15,227 nucleotides of DNA from UBA4923 sp964606165 (GTDB lineage: Bacteria; Bacillota; Clostridia; Saccharofermentanales; DTU023), in NCBI GenBank assembly GCA_964606165.1, contig CAZSFQ010000025.1:1-15227 (forward strand). Reading direction: 5' to 3'. Under the pieces are notes generated by a model. It ran no database searches. It saw nothing but the letters and a program-made list of their open reading frames with translations, and was not told the origin of the DNA. This document shows, one piece after another, positions 6,809 to 14,056 of this stretch; position 1 is the stretch's first letter, and each line of letters begins with the position of its first letter. The translations under genes were made by a program, and so were the position numbers.

Positions 6809-7879
6809 CTACCTTTTCATTCTCGGATCGAAGGCGTCGCGAAGCCCGTCACCCATGAAGCTGAAACCCAGAACTGCCACTACGATCAGAATGCCCGCAG
6901 GAACCCACATGTTGGGATAGTTGGCCAAAATCTCCTGGCCCTTTGACGGATCGGCCAGCGCGATCATAGACCCCCAGGCCGCGCGGGGAAAGGGGACGCC
7001 CAGCCCCAGGTAAGACAGTGTGGACTCGTAGAGTATGACACCTCCCAAACCCAAGGTTGCGCTGACGATAAGCTGTGGCATGGTATTGGGTACCAGATGC
7101 TTGAATATTTTTTTAAAGGCGCTGATACCCGTGGTTTCTGCCGCCATCATGTATTCCTGCTCACGCAGCATCAGGATCTGCCCCCTGACAAGGCGGGCGA
7201 CCCCGGTCCATCCCATCAGGGTCAGAAAAGCCATTAAATAGTAAATCCGGTGTTCGGCAGGTATGGCATCAATGGAGCTGATGGTTGCCGACAGGATAAG
7301 CAAAATAGGCAAGCCGGGCAGGCAAGCGAAAATATCGACAATCCGCATGATCACCTGGTCGACCCACTTGCCAAAATACCCGGCAAGTCCGCCCAGGATG
7401 ATCCCCAGGAATGTCTCCATGATAATGACGATGAATGAGATGGCCAGCGAGATTCTTCCTCCGTACATAAGACGGGTCAGAATGTCGAAACCAGACGTGT
7501 CGGTACCCAGCCAGTGATCCTTGGAAACAGGGGCCTTGAATTGAACGACCGTTCTTGACTTATCGTAATACATGTACGGTTTCCCGTCCGGCCCCTTGAA
7601 ACGGGCGGAGGAAACCATGTCTGAAACTCTTTCAATCTTGAAGACCTGGGTCTCCTTGTATTTCCAGGTCAGATCAATAATCCAGGGTCCCACGAATGAG
7701 AAGACGAAGACAAATATAATCATGATCAGGCCGGCGATGGAAAGCTTGCTCTTGAAGAAGCGCTTGGCTACCATACGGCCGGGGGAGATGACCCGGAAAT
7801 TCTCTTCGAAACCTGTTTCGACATGATCCTCCATGTCAATGTATGCACGGTTTTTGTTTTGTTCCTGATTTGAATCCAT
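6809..7879 (-). CDS. oppC: Oligopeptide ABC transporter permease, OppC/DppC type
   Basis: An inner-membrane permease subunit, 356 aa. After a 30-residue polar N-terminus there is one membrane segment (about 48-70), then an outside loop enlarged to about 70 residues including GPDGKPYMYYDKS, then HWLGTDTSGFDILTRLMYGG, a motif shared by OppC and DppC. Five more membrane segments follow. The EAA loop that docks on the ATPases is visible as EYMMAAETTGISAFKKIFKH before the segment starting LVPNTMPQ. ATG at 7879 has AAGGAAGGGG nine bases upstream and follows the oppB stop by 17 bases. It forms the channel together with OppB. The substrate class (oligopeptide, dipeptide or other) cannot be read from the sequence. 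Confidence 0.93.
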   Translation of the reverse strand: MDSNQEQNKNRAYIDMEDHVETGFEENFRVISPGRMVAKRFFKSKLSIAGLIMIIFVFVFSFVGPWIIDLTWKYKETQVFKIERVSDMVSSARFKGPDGKPYMYYDKSRTVVQFKAPVSKDHWLGTDTSGFDILTRLMYGGRISLAISFIVIIMETFLGIILGGLAGYFGKWVDQVIMRIVDIFACLPGLPILLILSATISSIDAIPAEHRIYYLMAFLTLMGWTGVARLVRGQILMLREQEYMMAAETTGISAFKKIFKHLVPNTMPQLIVSATLGLGGVILYESTLSYLGLGVPFPRAAWGSMIALADPSKGQEILANYPNMWVPAGILIVVAVLGFSFMGDGLRDAFDPRMKR

Positions 7880-7896
7880 GCCTGCTGGCCCCTTCC

Positions 7897-8895
7897 TTAA
7901 GACAGCTTGACCCGTGGGTCAACCACCATATACATCAAGTCTGAAATCAACATGCCTACCACGGTGAGGATAGCCAGGAACATGTTGTAGCCCATGATGA
8001 AGGGGATATCCCCCTGTTGCGTCGCCCGCAGTGCCATGTAGCCGATCCCCGGGATGGCAAAAACCGATTCCGTAATCATGGCTCCGCCAAAAAGGCCGGG
8101 GAGCATGCCGGACAAAGAAGTTACCAAGGGAATCATGGTGTTGCGGAAGGCATGTTTGTTAACCACTGTGCGTTCCGACAAGCCCTTGGCTCTGGCTGTG
8201 CGGATGTAATCCGAGTTCAGCACCTCCAGCATGTTGGTCCGGGTAAACTTCATGACACCGCCGACCCCCAGCATGGTCAGGACCGTCACGGGCAGGACAA
8301 GGTGCCAGGCCTTATCCAGGAAAATGGCCAGATGCGCGTCCTTGGCAAAAACCTTGGTCGCTGTGACCAGGCCTTGTAAAGGAAACAGTTTCAGCTTGAT
8401 GGCAAAAACATTCATCAAGAGGGCCGACAGGAAAAAAGAGGGAAGGGCCGTGCCCATCATGGCGAAAACCGAGACCGTGTAGTCGTAGCTGCTGTACTGG
8501 TTAACAGCCGCCTTGATTCCCATGGGTATGCCGATAATAATCTCAAGAATGTAGGACAGGAATGCGACCAGGAATGAAATCCAGATGTAATCACCGAGAA
8601 CCTTGGTAACCGGCCGTCCGTACAGGAATGAAAAGCCCAGATCTCCTGACAAGGTACTTCGTAACCATTTCAAGTAGCTGGTCGTAATACCGGTGAAGCT
8701 CTTATCGGCCAATCCGTAGAGCTCCTTGAGCCGCTGCACATCGTCCAGGGTCATCTTGCCCATCTGCACGGCCGCGGAGGTCTGATTGTCAATGTAATCC
8801 GCGGGCATCAGCATGCTCAACATGTAGATGAGTACGGATACCCCCACGATAATGAGCAGTGCCAGGCCCAGCCGCTTGAGTAAATATTTCAGCAT
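7897..8895 (-). CDS. oppB: Oligopeptide ABC transporter permease, OppB/DppB type
   Basis: A 332-aa inner-membrane permease subunit that pairs with OppC. The N-terminus MLKYLLKRLGLALLIIVGVS is the usual first membrane helix of the family; five further hydrophobic segments follow, with the EAA loop at SDYIRTARAKGLSERTVVNK before the fifth segment and a typical end, DLMYMVVDPRVKLS. ATG at 8895 has GAGG seven bases upstream. It is the first gene of the permease-ATPase unit and is separated from oppA by a terminator and its own likely promoter. Confidence 0.94.
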   Translation of the reverse strand: MLKYLLKRLGLALLIIVGVSVLIYMLSMLMPADYIDNQTSAAVQMGKMTLDDVQRLKELYGLADKSFTGITTSYLKWLRSTLSGDLGFSFLYGRPVTKVLGDYIWISFLVAFLSYILEIIIGIPMGIKAAVNQYSSYDYTVSVFAMMGTALPSFFLSALLMNVFAIKLKLFPLQGLVTATKVFAKDAHLAIFLDKAWHLVLPVTVLTMLGVGGVMKFTRTNMLEVLNSDYIRTARAKGLSERTVVNKHAFRNTMIPLVTSLSGMLPGLFGGAMITESVFAIPGIGYMALRATQQGDIPFIMGYNMFLAILTVVGMLISDLMYMVVDPRVKLS

Positions 8896-9024
8896 ATCAA
8901 TCCTCTATTCGCCCGGAAGCGATTACTTGCCGAACAGGTTCGTCGGCCTTCACAGAGTGCCGGACTCCTGCCAGCCTGTCTCTTTGCCGGGGGCAAGCCA
9001 CTGGATGGCGGGTTCCGCCCATCT
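8896..9024 (-). other. Structured 5' leader and possible operator of oppB
   Basis: A leader of about 120 bases between the likely promoter and oppB. Directly after the -10 box an imperfect dyad spans 9023-9004 (arms GATGG/CCATC and CGG/CCG with mismatches), overlapping the expected start point; it could be an operator or the first hairpin of the transcript. Further down, GCCGACGAACCTGTTCGGC (8956-8938 region) can also fold. I match it to no known riboswitch and see no T-box sequence. The rest of the stretch is without recognisable content. Confidence 0.3.
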
Positions 9025-9053
9025 AAGATAACAAACCTCATATCAAGGGGCAA
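9025..9053 (-). promoter_or_regulatory. Likely promoter of oppBCDF
   Basis: On the minus strand -35 TTGCCC (9053-9048) and -10 TATCTT (9030-9025) sit 17 bases apart, each matching the consensus at four of six positions. The location between the oppA terminator and oppB fits a separate start for the permease genes. Moderate to low certainty from motif quality alone. Confidence 0.4.
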
Positions 9054-9140
9054 CCACAGCCCGGTTCAATCCGGTGCTTTTTCAGCCAGGCGCCGGTCAC
9101 AGCCCCGTTTCCTGAAGCCCTGCAAGCCTGGAACCGGATA

Positions 9141-9178
9141 AAAGGCACAAGGCCTGGATTTTCACATCCAAGCCTTGT
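9141..9178 (-). terminator. Terminator downstream of oppA
   Basis: Arms at 9147-9158 and 9167-9178 pair over 12 bases with one G-T wobble around an eight-base loop; on the minus strand the stem is followed by GCCTTTTAT. It starts 40 bases after the oppA stop. As the T-run is short and interrupted, it may be leaky and let some transcription through to oppBCDF, which would give more binding protein than permease. Confidence 0.75.
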
Positions 9179-9218
9179 ACCCAGCGTGGCCAGGCGGCCA
9201 CTTAGCGTTCAACAAAGA

Positions 9219-11606
9219 TTAGTCGTAGAGTTCAACATCCCAAACGAAGCTCAAAGGCGACTGGAAGGGTGTGACATCTTCGCCGCTGAACAGGGTGTCA
9301 GCTTTGATGACGTCCTTGTTGTAGACAAACATGTTCTTCCTCTGGTAGGTAGGAATCTCAACAGCAATGCCGGTTGAAAGCTCAAGCGCTTCTTTGTAGA
9401 TGGTCTTGCGCTCTTCCGCGTCAAGTGTTTTGCGGCCGGCCATGATCAGTTCATTGAGCCTGGTCAGCATTTCTTTTTCCTCGGCGGATCCGTTCTTATA
9501 GAGGTAGGACAGTCCGGCACGGGGAGGCTGCTGGTTAACTTCTTCATCGGAATACCAGATCTGGAACATATCGGGATCGATCCCGCCGCCACCCCAGGCA
9601 GCCGCCCAGACCTGAATACCCATCTCGTAAGCCTTGTTGAGCTTGCTGAGGAGGTTCTGGTCCGTATCAATTTCAACCTTGACACCAATCTTGGCCAGGA
9701 CTTCCTGCGCGTCGATCAAGATGGAACCCGCGGGGTGATCCTTGGCTTCTGAAGGCAGGGTGAACTTGAAAGAGGCCTGCTGGCCCGCCTTTTCGTGGCC
9801 GGCAGGATAATGCATCTCATTAGCCTCTTCATCGTAGACATAGCCCGCCTCAAGGAAGAGTTCCTTGGAGGTCTCACCCGTCCCGTCATAGGGGAAGAGA
9901 TCTTCGGGATTGTCCGGATAAGCCCAGAGAACCTTGGTCATGGTCCGGTTGTTGACACTGGCCAACTCGCCGTAATAATCGTCAACAGCCAGTTGCACGT
10001 CCATGGCATGTGCCAGGGCTTTTCTGACTTCGAACTCAGGGATGGCCTGCGCCTGGATCCCAATGTAGCCGTAGCCGTCATTGTCGACCAGGGTGTAGTC
10101 GAGTTTGGCGTAGTCTCCCTCGCCTGCGGTGATATCGTTGATGATGGTTGTCGAGGCGGAAGGATCCGCGTAGAAGACCTCGCCTGTCTTCAGGGCATCG
10201 AGCTCCGCGCCAAGCGTAATCTCGACATAGCGGAAGACCTCGGTCTTGGGCTTGCCCATGAGGAAGAGCTCATTGGCGTGGTAGGACACCACATTATCCT
10301 TGTACTCGTCAAAGACATAGGGGCCCGCGCCAACCGGCAGTGTGTTTTTGGTCTTCAGGAAGTCCATGAAGTCCGGATTTCCTGTATCGACACCGTAGTC
10401 ATTCAGCTCACCTTCGTAGCCGTCGGTGTAGTAATGGAAGGGTGGGACAGTGACACCCAGCATGAAAATGGCGGTCGGATCGACACCGTCAATGACGATC
10501 CTGATCACTTCTTTCGAGTCTACTGTGTCGGCCGTGATCCCCGTGATACTTGCAACGCCGCCTTCGACCTTGCCGTACTCACCCAGGTAGGTGTCAACCA
10601 GACGCTGCGTGAGCGGGACACCCGCCGCCTCTTCGTCGATGCCGTCCAGATCAGCATAACTATATGCGCCGACCATGACTTCCCAGTATGTCTCGGCGTT
10701 GATGTCAACCTCTTCATTCAGGTCATATTCGTTGCCAAGCGCATCCGTGAAAATACCTTCGCCTTCTTCATCGACCTCACCAAAGCCCCAGGCGACCATG
10801 CCCCAGGCTGCCTGCTTGCTCGGATCGGCAGCGACATCCTCGGGTGTGAAGGGCGCGAACATTTCTTCAATGTAGTCGACGTAAACTGTGTTGCAGACAT
10901 CGATGATCTCTTGAGTATACTCGACACCCATCTCGTCGATCGGGCTCCAGAAGTTCTCCAGATCCTCCTTCGATACACCAGAGGCAGGCATCATGACCTT
11001 CTTCCCAACTTCATCACCATCAAGGCCAGCCGCCATCATGGCGTGAACCTTGTCAAGGGCTTCTTTTGAAGTTTGGAGCCGGTACTCGTCAAGGCCCTGG
11101 ATGGCCATGGTGTAGAAAGTGGATGAGCCGTCGTACATCTTATCGCTCAGAACATACATGGAGAAGAGGACGTCTTTAGCCGTCACAGGTTCTCCGTCAC
11201 TGAAAACGACATCATCTTTCAGGACGAACTCATAAATTGAAACGCCTTCCTCCTCATCGACTGTCTGCGTGAAACTGTCGGCAAGGCAGGGCAGGCCGTC
11301 ACCCGCCTGAGGCTCACCATTCTTGTCGTAATAAAGCAAGCCAATCTGTGTCAGACCCGAGACATCCACGTCATAAGCTGACGTTGCGAAAAAGGGACTG
11401 AACTTCCCGTCCAGGGTGCCTGTGCTGACGACCAGCGGTTTCGGTCCTTCCGTAACCGGCGGCTCAGTCGGCGTCACGGGCGCCTCTGTTTGTGTCGGCT
11501 CACCTGTCTCTTCCGGCGGTGTCTTCGGGGCACAGCCGAACACGGCAAATGCCATCACTGCCACCAGAAGGAAAGCAAGCGACTTTCTAATTAGTTCTTT
11601 ACTCAT
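9219..11606 (-). CDS. oppA: Peptide ABC transporter substrate-binding lipoprotein, OppA / SBP family 5
   Basis: A 795-aa extracytoplasmic lipoprotein that captures the substrate for the OppBCDF importer. Residues 8-25 form the signal with lipobox VFGC (Cys25), followed by a Pro/Thr/Glu-rich tether to about residue 56. The SBP_bac_5 fold is shown by SGLTQIGLLYYD (83-94), LADSFTQTVDEE, FVLKDDVVFSDGEPVTAKDV (127-146) and AWGGGGIDPDMFQIW (670-684). It is much longer than the roughly 540 aa of E. coli OppA: an acidic insert lies between GLDEYR (176) and the strand VIRIVIDGVDP (367-377). The protein overall is strongly acidic. ATG at 11606 has GGAGG seven bases upstream. Its gene has its own promoter region and terminator. 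The family is sure; the ligand is not. Confidence 0.93.
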   Translation of the reverse strand: MSKELIRKSLAFLLVAVMAFAVFGCAPKTPPEETGEPTQTEAPVTPTEPPVTEGPKPLVVSTGTLDGKFSPFFATSAYDVDVSGLTQIGLLYYDKNGEPQAGDGLPCLADSFTQTVDEEEGVSIYEFVLKDDVVFSDGEPVTAKDVLFSMYVLSDKMYDGSSTFYTMAIQGLDEYRLQTSKEALDKVHAMMAAGLDGDEVGKKVMMPASGVSKEDLENFWSPIDEMGVEYTQEIIDVCNTVYVDYIEEMFAPFTPEDVAADPSKQAAWGMVAWGFGEVDEEGEGIFTDALGNEYDLNEEVDINAETYWEVMVGAYSYADLDGIDEEAAGVPLTQRLVDTYLGEYGKVEGGVASITGITADTVDSKEVIRIVIDGVDPTAIFMLGVTVPPFHYYTDGYEGELNDYGVDTGNPDFMDFLKTKNTLPVGAGPYVFDEYKDNVVSYHANELFLMGKPKTEVFRYVEITLGAELDALKTGEVFYADPSASTTIINDITAGEGDYAKLDYTLVDNDGYGYIGIQAQAIPEFEVRKALAHAMDVQLAVDDYYGELASVNNRTMTKVLWAYPDNPEDLFPYDGTGETSKELFLEAGYVYDEEANEMHYPAGHEKAGQQASFKFTLPSEAKDHPAGSILIDAQEVLAKIGVKVEIDTDQNLLSKLNKAYEMGIQVWAAAWGGGGIDPDMFQIWYSDEEVNQQPPRAGLSYLYKNGSAEEKEMLTRLNELIMAGRKTLDAEERKTIYKEALELSTGIAVEIPTYQRKNMFVYNKDVIKADTLFSGEDVTPFQSPLSFVWDVELYD

Positions 11607-11629
11607 ACTAGAACCTCCAATAGTATTGT

Positions 11630-11645
11630 TGCTAAAATATTAGCA
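11630..11645 (-). promoter_or_regulatory. Inverted repeat in the oppA leader, possible operator
   Basis: TGCTAATATTTTAGCA is an inverted repeat with six-base arms around a four-base centre, starting 23 bases upstream of the oppA ATG, just before the GGAGG site. It could be a repressor site or a small hairpin near the ribosome binding site. It also contains an alternative -10 (TAATAT) with ATGAAA 16 bases upstream. Confidence 0.35.
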
Positions 11646-11686
11646 TGATGCCTGTGTTTTTCATTTTGGATAAGGCTTCGGTACCT

Positions 11687-11716
11687 ATAGTACAACAATC
11701 AGCCCGTCCTTGTCAC
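11687..11716 (-). promoter_or_regulatory. Possible promoter of oppA
   Basis: GTGACA (11716-11711) and TACTAT (11692-11687) on the minus strand are 18 bases apart, matching the consensus boxes at five and four of six positions. The -35 lies inside the loop of the hairpin at 11700-11727. A second, weaker candidate lies closer to the gene. Evidence is motif resemblance only. Confidence 0.35.
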
Positions 11717-11727
11717 GTCACGGGCTG
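11700..11727. terminator. Hairpin, possible terminator or REP-like palindrome
   Basis: Perfect eight-base arms CAGCCCGT (11700-11707) and ACGGGCTG (11720-11727) enclose a 12-base loop. On the plus side it is followed by a T-rich but interrupted run; on the minus side by ATTGTTGT. It could end transcripts coming from the DUF488 module. The surrounding sequence, with GGAGAACC, GTGAC and GGACGGG blocks, also resembles short palindromic repeats I recall from Clostridia genomes. Confidence 0.4.
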
Positions 11728-11841
11728 GTTCTCCTTTGTTTCCTCTTCCAGCCGGCAGAAGCTGGCCCGATTTCCTCGTCTTACATGAGCCCAGGGGGCC
11801 GCTATTCCGCCTATAGTGTGGGATTTATTACGTCCGTCAGT

Positions 11842-12104
11842 CTAAACCAGTCCGAAGTATTTCTCAAAATAAGCAATCAGTCTTTTGATAATACTACGCT
11901 TTCGCGCATCTCTGTCCTGTGAACCAAACCGGGATACGGCCGGCATAATCCGGTCAATATCCGTACCTGTTGTCTTCAGGGCTCCGTCACGAAAAGCATT
12001 GTCGATCAATCGTTTCGTTTCTTCGGGCTTCAGTTGTTCTTCTTTTCTGTTTTATCCTGCTGGTTAACGAACTAATTCAAGAACCCGTGAATTTTAATCT
12101 CACT
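11842..12104 (-). pseudogene. Decayed C-terminal remnant of a type I restriction HsdR subunit
   Basis: One reading frame, 12051-11842, is open for 69 codons with no start codon at its head and ends in TAG. Its product includes LKPEETKRLIDNAFRDGALK, TGTDIDRIMPAVSRFG and KRLIAYFEKYFGLV, which match my memory of the conserved C-terminal end of HsdR, the motor/nuclease subunit of type I restriction enzymes. Upstream the same protein continues in another frame (NQQDKTEK, and SEIKIHGFLN ahead of a TAG), showing at least one frameshift and one in-frame stop. The rest of the roughly 1000-aa gene is absent: gene 12190-13023 begins 85 bases further up. I see nothing recognisable in 12105-12189. The match is from memory, not from a search. 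Confidence 0.65.
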
Positions 12105-12189
12105 TCCAAATACTATACCGAGCGCCCAAGCACACCACAAAGGCAAGAACTTCTATAACTCCAGCCTTCCGACTTTTTTACCAATAATG

Positions 12190-13023
12190 TCAAGCAAAAT
12201 CAAACAGGTTCAATTGCTTCGACGGGAATAGCGGATAAAAGACGCCAACGATGGTGAAGGGATTCTCCCCAACTTTGTGATACTTCAGGGTTGTACCGAG
12301 AAAGAAATGAAGGTCATGTTTCAAAAACTCTTCATAGTATTTTTGTCTGACTTTTTCAACAGCAATCTCTTTGTTTCCTCTGGCCCTTTTCAAACAATTA
12401 GCGTAGAGCATACCAATTCCCCAGTCCAGGATCTTCATGGTGGACTTCCTGCCGCTGTCATCCTGAAATTTGTAGGAGAAGTGGTAGGGCACCTTTGGCA
12501 CCACTCTGAACTCCTCAACGATCTCGTCAACCGTCTGGAAGATGTTCAATTGTCTGGATACATGCTCGAGATTAGCCAGCTTGGTGGAATCCCAGGCTGG
12601 ATTCGTTTTACTTGCGTTGAAACTGAGAATCCTGGCCGGCTTGAATACCGCCAAGGAGGTGTCATCTGTTCTTGCCTTGGTGATCAATTCTTCCAGGTTG
12701 GTGTAGACGCGCTGATTACCAAATATTATTCTTCGGCGTTCCTCCCAATCCGGTTTCTTCTTCGTCTCCTGTACAACCGAAAGTGTCTCCAAGTTCGGCC
12801 GGTAAGACTCGGGCCGGAAGTCTTTAGTGTTTCTTGTCGCCTCAACCTCGATCCAACTGAACTTTGGGTATTTTTGTTCAAGGTCGAGTTTCCTGAAGGG
12901 AACTGGATAAAGGCGAATCCAGCTCCCATCCTCAAGAATCCCCGCTGTACAGACCAGTTCAGCATAGGTTTCTGAAATCGTAGGATAAGTCTTGACCAGG
13001 ATGTAGATCCGCTTCTTTTCCAT
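12190..13023 (-). CDS. Uncharacterised protein with C-terminal sliding-clamp-type motif, partner of the DUF488 protein
   Basis: A 277-aa soluble protein of a family I cannot name. Conserved-looking blocks are VKTYPTISETYAELVCTAGI (11-30), DGSWIRLYPVPFR (32-44), FSWIEVEATR (55-64), FRPESYRPN, then LDWGIGMLYANCLKR and a late HFFLGTTLKYH...NPFTIVGVFYP. I have the impression that homologues sit beside DUF488 genes, but have not checked. The last eight residues are QLNLFDFA; QLNLF (270-274) fits the bacterial beta-clamp (DnaN) binding consensus QLxLF and is placed at the extreme C-terminus, where such motifs usually occur. ATG at 13023 is three bases after the upstream stop (TAAGAAATG) with no clear own ribosome site, so it is probably translated by coupling. 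Parts are AT-rich (17 G/C of 60 at 12301-12360), unlike the opp genes. A role in DNA-linked defence or stress is inferred. Confidence 0.8.
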   Translation of the reverse strand: MEKKRIYILVKTYPTISETYAELVCTAGILEDGSWIRLYPVPFRKLDLEQKYPKFSWIEVEATRNTKDFRPESYRPNLETLSVVQETKKKPDWEERRRIIFGNQRVYTNLEELITKARTDDTSLAVFKPARILSFNASKTNPAWDSTKLANLEHVSRQLNIFQTVDEIVEEFRVVPKVPYHFSYKFQDDSGRKSTMKILDWGIGMLYANCLKRARGNKEIAVEKVRQKYYEEFLKHDLHFFLGTTLKYHKVGENPFTIVGVFYPLFPSKQLNLFDFA

Positions 13024-13026
13024 TTC

Positions 13027-13914
13027 TTACAGGTCGATACTCTTCACTTGGTATTTGCTGGTGATATAGTCCCGGATCATATGCCGGTGACACATGGCCG
13101 GTTTCCGCTCAAAACACATCAGGGCAATGCGGGCGTATTTTCCTAACAGGGATTCAACTTGGTCCAGATAGATCTTCCTATCGGGCATGTCTTTTTCATA
13201 CCTGTCAAAAAGGTCTTGGAAATCTTTTTTCGTTTCCAGCGATTGCCGGTTGGCAGACTCGATGCCAAGTCCGGGGATATGAACATATCTTATCCCTACA
13301 GCTTCTGTGATTTCACCAAGTTTCCTTTTTGAATACCCAAATTTCCGGCTCAGCGCATTTTTCCGCACATCACAAAGCAGACGCACGTTATTTTGAATCA
13401 GTTGGTTGATGAAAGCTTCAAGGCTCCTTCCCTCATAGCCGATCGTGAAAAGGATCTGATCTGTCTTCGTGTAGCTTTGTCTTTCCTGGATGAAGCTTTC
13501 CAGCTCCCTTCCGCTGAAGAGATCAGCAAGGATCTCACTCTTGATGGTGTAATAGGGATACTCCAGGTAAGCCCGGCGAAAAAGTTCATTACCGCGTTCA
13601 GGAGCAATCCCGAAAGGAAGATACTCCTCCAGACCGGTGGTGGCAGTCGTAATTGACGACTCTTTCCCGTCCGCTACATCCTCAATCTTGAGGTAGCCGC
13701 GGCTGTGGAGAATATCTATGTCTGCCGCAAGCTGGAAAGAATAGGCGCCATGCCGGAAAGGGACGAATTCATAGATGTCGGAGTCACCGGACATGGTGTG
13801 AAGAAAGACTAATTTTTGTAAATCCGAACCCCACACACCGCCATTCAGTTCGCCCACAAAGGAAAGGAGAAAGCGATGGCGCTTACAAGTTGGCCGGCCG
13901 GCAGAAATGCCCAT
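13027..13914 (-). CDS. DUF488 protein with an N-terminal Panacea/SocA-like region
   Basis: A 295-aa soluble protein. Residues about 155-290 are a DUF488 domain: LFTIGYEGRSLEAFINQL (155-172), LLCDVRKNALSRKFGYSK (179-196), IRYVHIPGLGIES, and the family end ALMCFERKPAMCHR (264-277) with Cys267 and the CHR triad intact. No biochemical function is established for DUF488. The first 120 residues are separate: LQKLVFLH (32-39), YEFVPFRHGAYSFQLAADID (48-67) and LHSRGYL resemble the small helical domain of Panacea/SocA antitoxins (DUF4065), which has a similar PYxxGP-like turn. ATG at 13914 is supported by GGAGG nine bases upstream. The next gene starts three bases after its stop. Upstream lies crt with a 142-base gap containing a possible promoter. 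I see a defence-type or toxin-antitoxin-type pair as plausible, not shown. Confidence 0.82.
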   Translation of the reverse strand: MGISAGRPTCKRHRFLLSFVGELNGGVWGSDLQKLVFLHTMSGDSDIYEFVPFRHGAYSFQLAADIDILHSRGYLKIEDVADGKESSITTATTGLEEYLPFGIAPERGNELFRRAYLEYPYYTIKSEILADLFSGRELESFIQERQSYTKTDQILFTIGYEGRSLEAFINQLIQNNVRLLCDVRKNALSRKFGYSKRKLGEITEAVGIRYVHIPGLGIESANRQSLETKKDFQDLFDRYEKDMPDRKIYLDQVESLLGKYARIALMCFERKPAMCHRHMIRDYITSKYQVKSIDL

Positions 13915-13955
13915 GCTAACGCGCCTCCTCTCTTCTGATGTCTTCCTTCATCCCA

Positions 13956-13984
13956 GTACTAATTCCGGCACTCGATCCCGTCAA
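13956..13984 (-). promoter_or_regulatory. Possible promoter of the DUF488 module
   Basis: TTGACG (13984-13979) matches the -35 box at five of six positions; TAGTAC (13961-13956) is a weak -10 at 17 bases. A TATACT overlaps just upstream (13989-13984) and could be an alternative -10. A short palindrome CGGCTTTTTAGCCG lies further upstream but has no T-run, so I do not call it a terminator of crt. Confidence 0.3.
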
Positions 13985-14056
13985 GTATACAGAAGGGCAA
14001 ACTCCACGCACATCGGCTTTTTAGCCGGAAGAGGCGGTGAAGAGACAAAAAAGAAA

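Noticed and set aside
8896..9139. Riboswitch or T-box before oppB
   Set aside because: No known conserved core, including the T-box sequence, could be matched.
9795..11069. A 424-codon open frame on the plus strand
   Set aside because: It lies wholly antisense to oppA, which has clear family motifs, and its own product shows no recognisable domain; it is a codon-bias shadow.
12118..12189. Short hydrophobic open stretch between the remnant and the clamp-motif gene
   Set aside because: About 24 codons between stops with no start or ribosome site; too short to support, possibly more decayed sequence.
14005..14035. Palindrome CGGCTTTTTAGCCG after crt as a terminator
   Set aside because: Five-base arms and no T-run on either side.
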